Shown: positions 46,162 to 56,231 of the stretch, one piece after another
How positions within the stretch are numbered: the first letter of the stretch is position 1
How the letters are laid out: the number at the start of each line of letters is the position of its first letter
The notes under the pieces: model-generated
Seen by the model: only the letters and a program-made list of their open reading frames with translations
Databases searched by the model: none
Told to the model about the DNA's origin: nothing
Source: Pseudomonas sp. MWU15-20650
GTDB lineage: Bacteria; Pseudomonadota; Gammaproteobacteria; Pseudomonadales; Pseudomonadaceae
Length of the DNA stretch: 64,000 nucleotides
Reading direction: 5' to 3'
Assembly: GCF_023242475.1 (NCBI RefSeq)
Contig: NZ_JALJFG010000002.1
Span: forward strand, 1-64,000
Translations under genes and position numbers: made by a program

Positions 46162-47706
46162 TTATTTGAGGCCCAGGCGCTTAGCCATCCTGCCCAGGTT
46201 GGCGCGGTCCAGGCCCAGTTCGCGGGCGGCACCGGCCCAGTTGTGTTGATGGCGTTCCAGGCAAGCGCTGATGAGCTGGCGTTGATAGTGCTCGGTGGCC
46301 TGGCGCAGGTCGCCGGTGACCGTGAGGGCGGCTTCGGCCTGGGCTTCTATCACGGGGGCGCTGACGTCGGGCAGGTCGAGGTCCTGGGCGCTGAGGCTGA
46401 GGATCTTCGGCCGCTCGCGCGCGCTACCCAGGGCTTTGAGCGCGCTGCGCCCGATCAAATGCTCCAGCTCCCGCACATTCCCCGGCCAGTTGTACGCCAG
46501 CAGCGCCGCCTGGGCATCGGCGGTCAGGCGCAAGCTGCCCAGGCCCATGCGCGAGCGGTTCTGTTCCAGGAAGTACCCTGCCAAGAGCAGCACATCCCGC
46601 CCGCGCTCACGCAGCGCCGGCACTTGCAGCGGGTACACGCTCAAGCGGTGGTAGAAGTCGGCACGGTAGCGACCGTTGCGCACGGCTTCGGCCAGGTCGC
46701 GGTTGGTCGCCGCGATCAGGCGCACGTCCACTTGGTGCTCCTTGTCCGAGCCCAGGCGTTGCAATTGGCCGCTTTGCAGGACACGCAGCAACTTGGCCTG
46801 CACCGTCAGCGACAACTCGCCCACTTCATCCAGAAACAAGGTGCCGCCATTGGCCAGCTCGAACTTGCCCCGACGCTCATTCAATGCGCCGGTAAAGGCG
46901 CCGCGCACATGGCCGAACAGCTCGCTTTCCACCAGGGTTTCGGGCAACGCCGCGCAGTTGAGGCTGATCAGCGGCTTATCCGCCCGGGGCGATGCTGCGT
47001 GGATCGCCTGGGCGACCAGCTCCTTGCCCACACCGGTTTCGCCGGTGATCAGCACCGTGAGATCGCTGCCGCCCACCAGGTTGATCTCTTCCACCAGGCG
47101 CTTGTGGCTTTTGCTCTGGCCGATCATTTCCTTGTGCTGCTGGCCGCTGGCCTGGCGGTAGATTTCGGCGCGTTGGTGTTCGTCTTCGGCCCGCAGTGCC
47201 AGGCGTTCGATGCGTTCGGCGACAGTGACCGTGGCCGCTGCCAGGCTGGCGAAGGCTTGCAGGGCCTCCAGTTCGACCCGTTCAAAGCGCTCGGTGTCGA
47301 GGGCGTCCAGGGTCAGCAGGCCCCAGGTTTTGTCGTCGATAAACAACGGGCAGCCCATGCAGTCATGCACTTCCAGATGGCCGTGCAGGCCACTGACCAA
47401 GCCATCGTAGGGGTCGGGCAGTTCGCTGTCGCTGTCAAAGCGGGTGGGGCCAGGGCTGCTCAGCAGCACGGCAAAGCGTGGGTGTTCGCTGACCTTGAAG
47501 CGCCGACCCAGGGTGTCGGGGCTCAAACCATCCACCGCCAGGGGCACCAACCACTCACCGTCCAGGCGCAGTAAGGCGGCGGCATCACAGGGTAGCAGGG
47601 CGCGCATGGCTTGCAGCAGGCGCCGATAACGCTCGCCTTCGGGCAGTTCGCGTGACAGGTCGGCAACCAGTGGCAGCAGGGTGGTGAGCAGCGATTGTGC
47701 AGTCAT
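46162..47706 (-). CDS. norR: NorR/FhpR-type sigma54 activator
   Basis: 514 residues. An N-terminal GAF domain (non-haem iron NO sensor in NorR) is at about 1-170. A sigma54 AAA+ domain at about 190-420 has Walker A ITGETGVGKELVAQAIH and the sigma54-contacting GAFTGA loop. A Fis-type HTH at the C-terminus contains AARELGLDRANLGRMAKRLGL. Divergent from flavohaemoglobin, with two GT-N7-AC sites between. P. aeruginosa calls this regulator FhpR. Confidence 0.93.
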   Translation of the reverse strand: MTAQSLLTTLLPLVADLSRELPEGERYRRLLQAMRALLPCDAAALLRLDGEWLVPLAVDGLSPDTLGRRFKVSEHPRFAVLLSSPGPTRFDSDSELPDPYDGLVSGLHGHLEVHDCMGCPLFIDDKTWGLLTLDALDTERFERVELEALQAFASLAAATVTVAERIERLALRAEDEHQRAEIYRQASGQQHKEMIGQSKSHKRLVEEINLVGGSDLTVLITGETGVGKELVAQAIHAASPRADKPLISLNCAALPETLVESELFGHVRGAFTGALNERRGKFELANGGTLFLDEVGELSLTVQAKLLRVLQSGQLQRLGSDKEHQVDVRLIAATNRDLAEAVRNGRYRADFYHRLSVYPLQVPALRERGRDVLLLAGYFLEQNRSRMGLGSLRLTADAQAALLAYNWPGNVRELEHLIGRSALKALGSARERPKILSLSAQDLDLPDVSAPVIEAQAEAALTVTGDLRQATEHYQRQLISACLERHQHNWAGAARELGLDRANLGRMAKRLGLK

Positions 47707-47720
47707 AATGACTCCTTGTA

Positions 47721-47757
47721 GTCCTTAGGACTATAAGGTGTAGGAGGTTATATTGAC
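47721..47757. promoter_or_regulatory. two NorR-type GT-N7-AC enhancer sites
   Basis: GTCCTTAGGAC at 47721-47731 (a perfect palindrome) and GTTATATTGAC at 47747-47757 each fit the GT-N7-AC core bound by NorR. They lie 26 bp apart and about 45-80 bp upstream of the sigma54 promoter, a proper enhancer position. Confidence 0.7.
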
Positions 47758-47798
47758 TACAATGTATTTAACTTATTGAAAAATAACGATTTATAAGT

Positions 47799-47814
47799 TG
47801 GCACGATTACTGAG
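47799..47814 (+). promoter_or_regulatory. sigma54 promoter of flavohaemoglobin gene
   Basis: TGGCACG, 4 bp, CTGAG. The -24 element is a perfect match, and the -12 element departs from TTGC(A/T) at two positions. It lies 40 bp before the hmp start codon. Confidence 0.65.
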
Positions 47815-47853
47815 TACTCAAGGTAATCCGTAAAAAGACCCAGGAGTCTTCCC

Positions 47854-49035
47854 ATGCTAAGTGCCCAAGACCGTGCCATCGTCAAATCCACTGTGCCCCT
47901 GCTGGAAAGCGGCGGTGAAGCGTTGATCACGCATTTCTACCGCATGATGCTGTCCGAATACCCTGAAGTACGCCCGCTGTTCAACCAGGCCCACCAGGCC
48001 AGTGGCGACCAGCCTCGCGCGTTGGCCACCGGGGTATTGATGTACGCGCGGCATATCGACCAGTTGGACCAATTGGGCGACCTGGTCGCCAAGATCATCA
48101 ACAAACACGTGGCGTTGCAGATCCTTCCGGAGCACTACCCGATCGTCGGCACCTGCCTGTTGCGGGCCATTAGCGAAGTGCTGGGCAGCGAGATTGCCAC
48201 CCCCGAGGTGATGAACGCCTGGGGGGCCGCGTATGGCCAGTTGGCGGACATCCTGATCGGTGCCGAAGCGGCCATCTACGACGAAAAAGCCCAGGCGCCG
48301 GGTGGCTGGCGTGGTGCGCGGCCGTTCGTTCTGGTCAAGCGGGTGGAGGAGAGCGACGAGATCATCTCGTTCTATTTCGCCCCGGTGGACGGCGGCCCGA
48401 TCCTCGCTGCTACGCCAGGCCAGTACATTGGCCTGAAGCTGGTGCTGGAGGGCGAAGAAGTCCGCCGCAACTATTCTTTGTCGGCCTTGACCGATGCCGG
48501 GTTGTACCGCATCAGCGTCAAGCGCGAGGCGGGCGGGCGGGTGTCCAGCTACCTGCATGACCAGATGCCGGTCGGCGCGACCCTTGACCTGTTCCCACCT
48601 TCGGGCGAGTTCACCCTGGCCGCCAGCGATAAACCACTGGTGCTGATCAGCGGTGGCGTCGGCATCACGCCCACCTTGCCGATGCTTGAGGCGGCCCTGG
48701 CGACCGAGCGTGCGGTGCACTTTATCCACTGCGCCCGTAACGGCGGGGTGCATGCGTTCCGTGACTGGGTAGACGCGCTGGCGGCCAAGCACCCGCAGCT
48801 CAAGCGCTTCTACTGCTATGCCGAAGATGACGGGATAAGCCCGGCAGCGGACAAGGTCGGCCTGCTGAGCCAGGAGCAACTGGCGGCCTGGTTGCCTGCA
48901 GAACGGGATATTGATGCTTACTTCCTGGGGCCCAAAGGCTTCATGGCGGCGATCAAACGTCACCTGAAGGCATTGGGTGTACCCGAGAAGCAGGCGCGCT
49001 ATGAGTTCTTTGGCCCGGCTGCGGCGCTGGAATGA
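47854..49035 (+). CDS. hmp: flavohaemoglobin, NO dioxygenase
   Basis: 393 residues. A globin domain is at 1-140 (proximal His in NKHVALQILPEHYPIVG), followed by FAD and NAD(P) ferredoxin-reductase domains (RRNYSLSALTDAG for FAD; ISGGVGITPTLPMLEAAL for NAD). It oxidises nitric oxide to nitrate in the cytoplasm. Control by NorR/sigma54 is evident from the upstream sites. CCCAGGAG precedes ATG 47854. Named fhp in P. aeruginosa. Confidence 0.96.
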   Translation: MLSAQDRAIVKSTVPLLESGGEALITHFYRMMLSEYPEVRPLFNQAHQASGDQPRALATGVLMYARHIDQLDQLGDLVAKIINKHVALQILPEHYPIVGTCLLRAISEVLGSEIATPEVMNAWGAAYGQLADILIGAEAAIYDEKAQAPGGWRGARPFVLVKRVEESDEIISFYFAPVDGGPILAATPGQYIGLKLVLEGEEVRRNYSLSALTDAGLYRISVKREAGGRVSSYLHDQMPVGATLDLFPPSGEFTLAASDKPLVLISGGVGITPTLPMLEAALATERAVHFIHCARNGGVHAFRDWVDALAAKHPQLKRFYCYAEDDGISPAADKVGLLSQEQLAAWLPAERDIDAYFLGPKGFMAAIKRHLKALGVPEKQARYEFFGPAAALE

Positions 49036-49057
49036 GCTCGTCGTAGCAACACTGTCC

Positions 49058-49095
49058 CAATGTGGGAGGGGGCAAGCCCCTGCCACATTGGGTGC
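49058..49095. repeat. single REP hairpin after hmp
   Basis: GTGGGAGGGGGCAAGCCCCTGCCACA, a short inverted REP. Confidence 0.65.
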
Positions 49096-49204
49096 TCTAT
49101 TTTTCCTGATTAATCCCCTGTTAACCGCCTTCTGTTTTAACCATCCCCTGTGTGTAAACTTGCGGCCATCAGGCACAACCATAATCGGGTAAAGGGATAC
49201 GGGG

Positions 49205-49711
49205 ATGAATGACGAAATGCGTTTGGGCAGGGAGCGGCGCTTTCTGGTGTTGCTGGGCATCATCTGCCTGGCGCTGATTGGCGGGGCGCTGTACATGCAA
49301 GTGGTGTTGGGCGAGGCACCGTGCCCGCTGTGCATCCTGCAACGCTATGCCTTGTTGTTGATCGCAGTGTTTGCGTTCATCGGCGCCGCCCTGCGCTCCA
49401 AGGGGGCGGTCACGTTCTTTGAAGGGTTGGTGGTGCTCAGCGCCTTGGGGGGCGTAGCGGCCGCCGGTCATCATGTGTACACCCAGTTCTTCCCCCAGGT
49501 CAGCTGCGGTATTGATGTGTTGCAGCCGATCGTCGATGAGCTGCCCCTGGCCAAGGTGTTTCCCCTGGGCTTCCAGGTCGATGGCTTTTGCAGCACGCCT
49601 TATCCACCGATCCTGGGCTTGTCCTTGGCGCAGTGGGCGCTGGTAGCGTTTGTACTGACGGTGATTCTGGTGCCCCTGGGCATCTATCGGAATCGTCGAT
49701 CTAAAGCCTGA
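49205..49711 (+). CDS. dsbB: disulfide bond formation protein B
   Basis: 168 residues and four membrane segments. It has the first periplasmic cysteine pair in APCPLCILQRYALL and the second pair in QVSCGIDV and GFCSTPYPPIL. It reoxidises DsbA using quinone. Pseudomonas genomes have two DsbB-type proteins; this is probably the one not linked to dsbA. A terminator follows. Confidence 0.93.
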   Translation: MNDEMRLGRERRFLVLLGIICLALIGGALYMQVVLGEAPCPLCILQRYALLLIAVFAFIGAALRSKGAVTFFEGLVVLSALGGVAAAGHHVYTQFFPQVSCGIDVLQPIVDELPLAKVFPLGFQVDGFCSTPYPPILGLSLAQWALVAFVLTVILVPLGIYRNRRSKA

Positions 49712-49726
49712 GCCTGTTCGGCACGG

Positions 49727-49764
49727 CGCCCCGGTCTTCCTTGAGTGAAGGCCGGGGCGTTTTT
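49727..49764 (+). terminator. intrinsic terminator after dsbB
   Basis: Stem CGCCCCGG / CCGGGGCG extended by CTTCC/GGAAG-like pairing, then TTTTT. Confidence 0.85.
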
Positions 49765-50503
49765 GTTTGTAGGGATTTGTGAAAGCGCCGTGATGAGGGG
49801 CAATTTAAGGTGTGCGCGGCATGCGACATGTTGTCACACGGAGGCTGCCGCAGGAGGTTTCTGACCTGCTGGATCGGCCATTAAATTTGCACCCGGCGCG
49901 TAAATTGTGCTGTCAGTTCGTGGTTGGATCGACACCATGAAGTGCGTGAGGTTCCAGCGCTTGGGTGATGTCTGAATGCCTTGTTTTATGGGGACTTGGA
50001 TCCGTTTGCCATGCCCTTACAAGCCGTAAGGGAAGTGGCGGCCGGCTCAATAACACGGCAATTTTTGTGGTTTTTGTTGAGAATCGAACACGATAAGATC
50101 GCGAACCTTTGCAAGAATGGTGAAGGATTGTTGCTCGAATCGATAAAAATTATTTCTTTATAAGACATGGTTTATACATCGCTAGCTAACTACAATCGCC
50201 CGCACTGAATGTCCGGTGCTGTTCAATCTTTGAGCATTGGAGCGGTCGAGGAGCAGATGGAAGGCTCTGTGCGACCCCAGGTTCCGGCAGCCTTTCAACT
50301 TTCCGCACCAAATGGAATTGGTCTGTAACAAGGCCTTTAACCACGAAATCGAATAAGAACTCACTGCAGGTCCGTGAAACGTACAGTTATGACGTGGCGG
50401 GCAGGCTCTTATTCAATCGAAGAGAAATGCCAACCCTTGGCAGGGTGAAGTGTTGGCGATCAAAACCCAACTGCATTGCGCAAGCTGCTTTAGAGGTCGT
50501 GAG
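49765..50503. other. long gene-free leader of the cyo operon
   Basis: About 740 bp without a supported ORF. It includes a strongly AT-rich tract (about 50060-50170) that probably holds the cyo promoter. I see no clear ANR box (TTGAT-N4-ATCAA) and no convincing -35/-10 pair, so the regulatory elements remain unresolved. Confidence 0.6.
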
Positions 50504-51445
50504 ATGAGTAAAAACAGGTACCCCCGATTACTAGGCTTTTTGCCGCTGCTTGGCATGATGTTAATGCTGGGAGGCTGCAAGTGGACCTTGCTCGACCCAA
50601 AAGGACAGGTCGGTCTGGATGAACGAAACCTGATCATCACCGCCACCCTGCTGATGCTGCTGGTTGTGGTTCCTGTGATCGTGATGACTTTCGCCTTCGC
50701 CTGGAAATACCGCGCGTCCAACACCAGCGCGACCTACGCGCCGAAGTGGTCGCACTCCACCAAGATCGAAGTCGCGGTGTGGCTGGTCCCGATCCTCATC
50801 ATCATTGCCCTGGGTTATGTGACCTACAAGTCCACCCACGCACTGGACCCGTACCGTCCGCTGGAATCCGACGCCAAGCCGGTCAACATCGAAGTGGTTG
50901 CGCTGGACTGGAAGTGGCTGTTCATCTACCCGGACCTGGGTATCGCCACCGTCAACGAGATCCGCTTCCCGGAGCACACCCCGGTTAACTTCAAGATCAC
51001 CTCCGACGCCGTGATGAACTCGTTCTTCATCCCTGCACTGGGCGGTCAGATCTACGCGATGGCAGGCATGCAGACCAAGCTGCACCTGATCGCCAACCAG
51101 AAAGCTGAAATGGAAGGCATCTCCGCTAACTACAGCGGCGCTGGCTTCACCGGCATGAAATTCAAAGCGATCTCGACGAGCCAGGAAGATTTCGACGCCT
51201 GGGTAGCCGAAGTCAAGGCCGCACCTAAACAGCTTGATCAAGCTGAATACGAAGCCCTTGCCAAACCAAGCCAGAACAACCCTGTCGCTCTGTACTCCAC
51301 GTACACGCCGGACCTGTTTCAGAAAATCGTCGACAAGTACGAAGGTATGAAGCCAGGCAAGCCGGTCAAGCACGAGAAGAAAGAAGTGGCCGTGGTTGAA
51401 GGTTCTGATACGGGCTCGCATTCAACTGCTGGGGCAGAGGAGTAA
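50504..51445 (+). CDS. cyoA: cytochrome bo3 ubiquinol oxidase subunit II
   Basis: 313 residues. A lipoprotein signal with lipobox LMLGGC is at the N-terminus, two membrane helices follow, then a periplasmic cupredoxin-like domain (FKITSDAVMNSFFIPALGGQIYAMAGMQTKLH) without CuA cysteines, as expected for quinol oxidases. ATG 50504 places the lipobox near residue 25; a frame from 50450 would not. First gene of cyoABCDE. Confidence 0.95.
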   Translation: MSKNRYPRLLGFLPLLGMMLMLGGCKWTLLDPKGQVGLDERNLIITATLLMLLVVVPVIVMTFAFAWKYRASNTSATYAPKWSHSTKIEVAVWLVPILIIIALGYVTYKSTHALDPYRPLESDAKPVNIEVVALDWKWLFIYPDLGIATVNEIRFPEHTPVNFKITSDAVMNSFFIPALGGQIYAMAGMQTKLHLIANQKAEMEGISANYSGAGFTGMKFKAISTSQEDFDAWVAEVKAAPKQLDQAEYEALAKPSQNNPVALYSTYTPDLFQKIVDKYEGMKPGKPVKHEKKEVAVVEGSDTGSHSTAGAEE

Positions 51446-51448
51446 ACG

Positions 51449-53467
51449 ATGTTTGGTAAATTAAGTTGGGATGCGGTCCCGTTCCACGAGCCGATCGTGA
51501 TGGTGACCATCGCCATGATCGCGCTGGGTGGTCTGGCACTGTTTGCGGGTATCACTTACTTCAAGAAGTGGACCTACTTGTGGACCGAGTGGCTGACTTC
51601 GGTCGACCACAAGAAAATCGGCGTCATGTACGTCATCGTTGCCATGGTCATGCTGCTGCGTGGTTTTGCCGACGCCATCATGATGCGTACCCAGTTGGCC
51701 ATGGCCACCGAGGGTTCGCCTGGCTACCTGCCACCTGAACACTATGACCAGATCTTCACCGCTCACGGTGTGATCATGATCATCTTCATGGCGATGCCAT
51801 TCTTCACCGGCTTGATGAACCTTGCCTTGCCGCTGCAGATCGGTGCGCGTGACGTTGCCTACCCGTTCCTGAACTCCCTGAGCTTCTGGCTGCTGGTATC
51901 CGGTGTTGTGCTGATCAACATTTCCCTGGGCGTCGGCGAATTCGCCAAGACCGGTTGGGTTGCGTATCCGCCACTGTCGGGCATTCAGTACAGTCCGGGC
52001 GTGGGTGTGGACTACTACATCTGGGCGCTACAGTTATCAGGGCTCGGGACGACGCTAACGGGGGTCAACTTCCTGGCCACCGTTCTGAAGATGCGCGCCC
52101 CTGGCATGAAACTGATGGACATGCCGATCTTCACCTGGACCTGCACCTGGGCAAACGTCCTGATCGTGGCTTCGTTCCCGATCCTGGCCGCTACCATGGC
52201 GCTGCTGTCGCTTGACCGTTACCTGGATTTCCACATTTTCACCAACGAACTTGGTGGCAATCCAATGATGTACGTGAACCTGTTCTGGGCATGGGGTCAC
52301 CCTGAGGTGTACATCCTGATCCTGCCAGCGTTCGGTATCTTCTCTGAAGTGATCTCGACCTTTACCGGCAAGCGCCTGTTCGGTCACCACTCGATGGTCT
52401 ACGCCTCCGGCGCGATCTCGATCCTGGGCTTCATGGTTTGGCTGCACCACTTCTTCACCATGGGTTCGGGGGCCAGCGTCAACGCCTTCTTCGGCCTGGC
52501 GACGATGCTGATTTCCATCCCGACAGGGGTGAAGCTATTCAACTGGCTGTTCACCATCTACCACGGTCGCCTGCGTATCACCAGCCAGGTTCTGTGGACC
52601 CTGGGCTTCATGGTGACCTTCGCCATCGGCGGCATGACCGGCGTACTGCTGGCCATCCCGGGTGCTGACTTCGTACTGCACAACAGCCTGTTCGTGATCG
52701 CTCACTTCCACAACGTGATCATCGGTGGTGCTGTATTCGGTTACATCGCTGGTTTCGGCTTCTACTTCCCGAAAGCGTTCGGCTTCAAGCTGCACGAAGG
52801 CTGGGGCAAGGCTGCATTCTGGTTCTGGATCTCGGGCTTCTTCGTCGCGTTCATGCCGCTCTATGCACTGGGCTTCATGGGCATGACCCGTCGCCTGAAC
52901 GCTACCACCAACCCTGAGTGGGTGCCGTACCTGTACGTCGCCATGTTCGGTGCGGTGATGATCGCTGTGGGTATCGCCTGCCAACTGATCCAGCTGTATG
53001 TCAGCGTGCGTGATCGCAAGCAGAACATGTGCGAATCCGGCGACCCATGGAACGGCCACACCCTGGAATGGTCGACCTCGTCGCCACCTCCGTTCTACAA
53101 CTTCGCTGTGATTCCTACTGCGAACACCATTGATGCGTTCACCGAAGCCAAGGAAGACGGTACTGCGTACCAGAAGCCTAAGCACTACGAACCGATCCAC
53201 ATGCCAAACAACACCGCCACCGGCGTGGTGATGGGCGGCCTGCTGACTGTGTTCGGTTTCGCGATGATCTGGCACATCTGGTGGCTGGCAATCGTGAGCC
53301 TGGTAGGCACTATCGGTTACTTCATCATTCACGCTGCCCGTGATGATCAAGGCTACATGGTGCCGGTCGAGACGATCGAACGCATCGAAGCCGAGCAGCA
53401 CGCTCGCCTGGTAGCCGAGAAGAAGATCCCGGCCAACCGTGTAGAAACCTCGTTGGAACAGGCTTAA
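51449..53467 (+). CDS. cyoB: cytochrome bo3 ubiquinol oxidase subunit I
   Basis: 672 residues and about 15 membrane helices. It has the CuB/haem-copper signature [17 protein letters not shown] with its His-Tyr cross-link and the haem-ligand region [12 protein letters not shown]. It couples ubiquinol oxidation and O2 reduction to proton pumping. It starts 3 bp after cyoA. Confidence 0.98.
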   Translation: MFGKLSWDAVPFHEPIVMVTIAMIALGGLALFAGITYFKKWTYLWTEWLTSVDHKKIGVMYVIVAMVMLLRGFADAIMMRTQLAMATEGSPGYLPPEHYDQIFTAHGVIMIIFMAMPFFTGLMNLALPLQIGARDVAYPFLNSLSFWLLVSGVVLINISLGVGEFAKTGWVAYPPLSGIQYSPGVGVDYYIWALQLSGLGTTLTGVNFLATVLKMRAPGMKLMDMPIFTWTCTWANVLIVASFPILAATMALLSLDRYLDFHIFTNELGGNPMMYVNLFWAWGHPEVYILILPAFGIFSEVISTFTGKRLFGHHSMVYASGAISILGFMVWLHHFFTMGSGASVNAFFGLATMLISIPTGVKLFNWLFTIYHGRLRITSQVLWTLGFMVTFAIGGMTGVLLAIPGADFVLHNSLFVIAHFHNVIIGGAVFGYIAGFGFYFPKAFGFKLHEGWGKAAFWFWISGFFVAFMPLYALGFMGMTRRLNATTNPEWVPYLYVAMFGAVMIAVGIACQLIQLYVSVRDRKQNMCESGDPWNGHTLEWSTSSPPPFYNFAVIPTANTIDAFTEAKEDGTAYQKPKHYEPIHMPNNTATGVVMGGLLTVFGFAMIWHIWWLAIVSLVGTIGYFIIHAARDDQGYMVPVETIERIEAEQHARLVAEKKIPANRVETSLEQA

Positions 53468-53470
53468 ACC

Positions 53471-54097
53471 ATGTCGAACTTAGTGACCAATGCTGGACAC
53501 GCCCATGTCGATGACCATGGGCACGATGACCATCACCACGACTCGGGGCCAATGACCGTCTTCGGTTTCTGGCTCTACCTGATGACCGACTGCATCTTGT
53601 TTGCGTCGATCTTCGCGGTGTACGCGGTACTGGTAAACAACACTGCCGGTGGCCCGTCGGGCCACGACATTTTCGAACTGCCTTACGTGCTCGGCGAAAC
53701 CGCCTTGCTGTTGTTCAGTTCGATCACCTACGGCTTCGCCATGTTGGCCTTCTACAAGGGCAACAAAAAAGGCGTACTGAGCTGGTTGGCACTGACCTTC
53801 CTGTTCGGCCTGGGCTTCATCGGCATGGAGGTCAACGAGTTCCACCTGCTGATCTCCGAAGGCTACGGCCCGCACCGTTCCGGCTTCCTGTCCGCGTTCT
53901 TCACGCTGGTAGGCACCCACGGTCTGCACGTATCTGCCGGCCTGCTGTGGATGGCGGTGATGATGTATCAGGTCAATAAGCACGGCCTGACCAACACCAA
54001 CAAGACTCGCCTGAGCTGCCTGAGCCTGTTCTGGCACTTCCTGGACGTGGTCTGGATTTGCGTATTCACCGTCGTCTACTTGATGGGGACTCTGTAA
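53471..54097 (+). CDS. cyoC: cytochrome bo3 ubiquinol oxidase subunit III
   Basis: 208 residues and five membrane helices, with a His/Asp-rich N-terminus ([17 protein letters not shown]). [18 protein letters not shown] is the subunit III signature. It begins 3 bp after cyoB, and its stop overlaps the cyoD start by one base. Confidence 0.97.
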   Translation: MSNLVTNAGHAHVDDHGHDDHHHDSGPMTVFGFWLYLMTDCILFASIFAVYAVLVNNTAGGPSGHDIFELPYVLGETALLLFSSITYGFAMLAFYKGNKKGVLSWLALTFLFGLGFIGMEVNEFHLLISEGYGPHRSGFLSAFFTLVGTHGLHVSAGLLWMAVMMYQVNKHGLTNTNKTRLSCLSLFWHFLDVVWICVFTVVYLMGTL

Positions 54098-54432
54098 TGG
54101 CTAATGCACACTCCCATGACAGCCATGATGCGAGCCACGGCAGCGTAAAGTCTTACGCTATCGGCTTCATCCTGTCGGTAATCCTGACCCTGATCCCCTT
54201 CGGCCTGGTGATGTACCCAACCTTGCCCAAGTCCATCACCTTGATGATCGTCCTGGCGTTCGCGGTGATTCAGGTTCTGGTTCACCTGGTGTACTTCCTG
54301 CACCTGGACCGTTCGCAGGCCCAGCGTGAGAACGTGATTGCGTTCGTGTTCGCAGGCTTGGTGATCGTTCTGCTGGTTGGTCTGTCGCTGTGGATCATGT
54401 TCAGCATCCACACCTACATGATGGCGAAGTGA
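54097..54432 (+). CDS. cyoD: cytochrome bo3 ubiquinol oxidase subunit IV
   Basis: 111 residues and three membrane helices (SYAIGFILSVILTLIPFGLVMYP; VLAFAVIQVLVHLVYFLHL). It has a His-rich N-terminus. The start at ATG 54097 overlaps the cyoC stop (TAATG), a coupled arrangement. It aids assembly of the CuB site. Confidence 0.96.
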   Translation: MANAHSHDSHDASHGSVKSYAIGFILSVILTLIPFGLVMYPTLPKSITLMIVLAFAVIQVLVHLVYFLHLDRSQAQRENVIAFVFAGLVIVLLVGLSLWIMFSIHTYMMAK

Positions 54433-54443
54433 GGTAAGACCCG

Positions 54444-55331
54444 ATGTCGCTTAAGCACTTTATCCAAATCACCAAACCGGGGATCATTTTCGGTAACGTG
54501 CTTTCTGTGGCGGGCGGTTTCTTCCTGGCCTCCAAGGGACATGTCGATCTGGCCATCTTCCTGGCGGCAATGATCGGTACGTCCCTGGTGGTTGCTTCCG
54601 GTTGTGTCTTCAACAACTGCATCGACCGCGACATTGATATCAAGATGGAGCGCACCAAGAATCGCGTGCTGGTCCAGGGCCTCATCTCCCTGAAACTGGC
54701 ACTGATCTACGCGACCGTCCTGGGTGTTGCCGGTGTAGCCCTGTTGTACAAGGTGGCCAACCCGTTGGCGGCGCTGTTTGCCGTGATCGGCTTTGTCATC
54801 TACGTCGGCCTCTACAGCCTGTACCTCAAGCGCAAGTCGGTTCACGGCACGCTGGTGGGCAGTCTGTCGGGGGCGATGCCGCCGGTGATTGGTTATGTGG
54901 CTGTAACCAATAGCTTCGACATGGCCGCGCTGACGCTGCTGGTGATGTTCAGCCTGTGGCAGATGCCGCATTCCTACGCCATTGCGATTTTCCGCTTCAA
55001 CGACTACCTGGCTGCTTCGATTCCGGTATTGCCGGTCAAGCGTGGTATCCAGGTCGCCAAGAAACACATCCTGCTCTACATCCTGGCCTTCCTCGTGGCG
55101 ACCTTGATGTTGACCTTCAGTGGCTACGCCGGCATGAGCTACCTCGCCGTCGCTGCCGCCATGGGCATGTACTGGTTGTACATGGCCTGGACCGGCTACA
55201 AGGCGGTGGATGACACTGTCTGGGCGCGCAAGCTGTTCGTGTTCTCGATCTTCACCATCACCGCGCTCAGCGTGATGATGTCCCTGGATTTCCAAGTGCC
55301 CAAAGAGCTGTTGCTGACCTACGCTCACTGA
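54444..55331 (+). CDS. cyoE: protoheme IX farnesyltransferase (haem O synthase)
   Basis: 295 residues, UbiA-type prenyltransferase. The aspartate-rich [18 protein letters not shown] motif and about eight to nine membrane helices are visible. It adds a farnesyl group to haem B to give haem O for the oxidase. Last gene of the operon; a strong terminator follows. Confidence 0.97.
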   Translation: MSLKHFIQITKPGIIFGNVLSVAGGFFLASKGHVDLAIFLAAMIGTSLVVASGCVFNNCIDRDIDIKMERTKNRVLVQGLISLKLALIYATVLGVAGVALLYKVANPLAALFAVIGFVIYVGLYSLYLKRKSVHGTLVGSLSGAMPPVIGYVAVTNSFDMAALTLLVMFSLWQMPHSYAIAIFRFNDYLAASIPVLPVKRGIQVAKKHILLYILAFLVATLMLTFSGYAGMSYLAVAAAMGMYWLYMAWTGYKAVDDTVWARKLFVFSIFTITALSVMMSLDFQVPKELLLTYAH

Positions 55332-55345
55332 GTGGTCGTGCAGTG

Positions 55346-55383
55346 AAAAACCCCGCCTTCGAAAGAAGCGCGGGGTTTTTTTT
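55346..55383 (+). terminator. cyo operon terminator
   Basis: AAAAACCCCGC...GCGGGGTTTTTTTT, a GC-rich stem with an eight-T run. Confidence 0.92.
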
Positions 55384-55434
55384 GGCGTGGGCTTTAAACT
55401 ATTGCCGAATTCGATAAATGCAGGAAGCAAAGTG

Positions 55435-56133
55435 ATGAGTAAAAAAGCCGTTGTGGTATTCAGTGGCGGGCAGGATTCGACCACCTGTTTGATCCAGGCG
55501 CTGCCGCTGTATGACGAAGTGCACTGCATTACCTTTGATTATGGCCAGCGCCATGTGGCGGAAGTCGAAGTCGCCCGCCAGCTTGCCCAACAGCTGGGGG
55601 CCACGGTTCACAAAGTGATGGACGTGTCCTTGCTCAATGAGCTGGCCATCAGCAGCCTCACGCGTGACAACATTCCCGTACCGACGGTGAACAGCTCAGG
55701 TGAAAGCCTGCCGAGCACCTTTGTGCCGGGGCGCAATATTCTGTTCCTGACCTTGGCGTCGATCTATGCCTATCAGGTCAAGGCCGAGACCGTCATTACC
55801 GGCGTGTGCGAAACCGACTTCTCGGGCTACCCCGATTGCCGGGATGAGTTCGTCAAGGCGCTGAACAAGGCGCTCGAACTGGGCATGGAATACCCGCTGC
55901 GCCTGGACACTCCGCTGATGTGGCTGAACAAGGCCGAGACCTGGGCACTGGCCGATTACCACGAGCAGCTGGAGCTGGTCCGCCACCAGACGCTGACCTG
56001 CTACAACGGCATCATCGGCACGGGCTGTGGCGACTGCGATGCGTGCAACCTGCGTGCACGGGGCTTGAATGAGTATCTGCAGAACAAGGCGGATGTCATG
56101 AAGCGCTTGAAGCACACGTTGCAGTTGAAGTAA
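55435..56133 (+). CDS. queC: 7-cyano-7-deazaguanine synthase, enterobacterial type
   Basis: 232 residues. The PP-loop FSGGQDS is at 9-15, and zinc cysteines sit in [10 protein letters not shown]. It makes preQ0 from 7-carboxy-7-deazaguanine with ATP and ammonia, for queuosine or related 7-deazaguanine modifications. The sequence ([37 protein letters not shown]) is of the E. coli type rather than the shorter type paired with queE in P. aeruginosa. No queE, queD or queF is nearby. ATG 55435 has AGGAAG upstream. Adjacent downstream is a queuosine-precursor-type transporter. Confidence 0.94.
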   Translation: MSKKAVVVFSGGQDSTTCLIQALPLYDEVHCITFDYGQRHVAEVEVARQLAQQLGATVHKVMDVSLLNELAISSLTRDNIPVPTVNSSGESLPSTFVPGRNILFLTLASIYAYQVKAETVITGVCETDFSGYPDCRDEFVKALNKALELGMEYPLRLDTPLMWLNKAETWALADYHEQLELVRHQTLTCYNGIIGTGCGDCDACNLRARGLNEYLQNKADVMKRLKHTLQLK

Positions 56134-56179
56134 CTAGACCCAAAAGTAGGTCGAGGTCTCCCTGATGCGTGGAGATTGA

Positions 56180-56212
56180 GATGTGGGAGGGGGCAAGTCC
56201 CCTCCCACAGAA
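56180..56212. repeat. single REP hairpin after queC
   Basis: TGTGGGAGGGGGC-AAGTC-CCCTCCCACA inverted repeat; probably also acts as the transcription boundary between queC and the convergent transporter gene. Confidence 0.7.
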
Positions 56213-56231
56213 GAGGCATCAGCCAATAGGC

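Noticed and set aside
46144..47574. Plus-strand open frame of 476 codons
   Set aside because: Antisense of norR; no family resemblance.
47857..49335. Minus-strand open frame of 492 codons
   Set aside because: Antisense of the flavohaemoglobin gene and part of dsbB.
49981..50163. Small ORFs in the cyo leader
   Set aside because: 60 codons on both strands at the same place, no RBS, no recognisable product.
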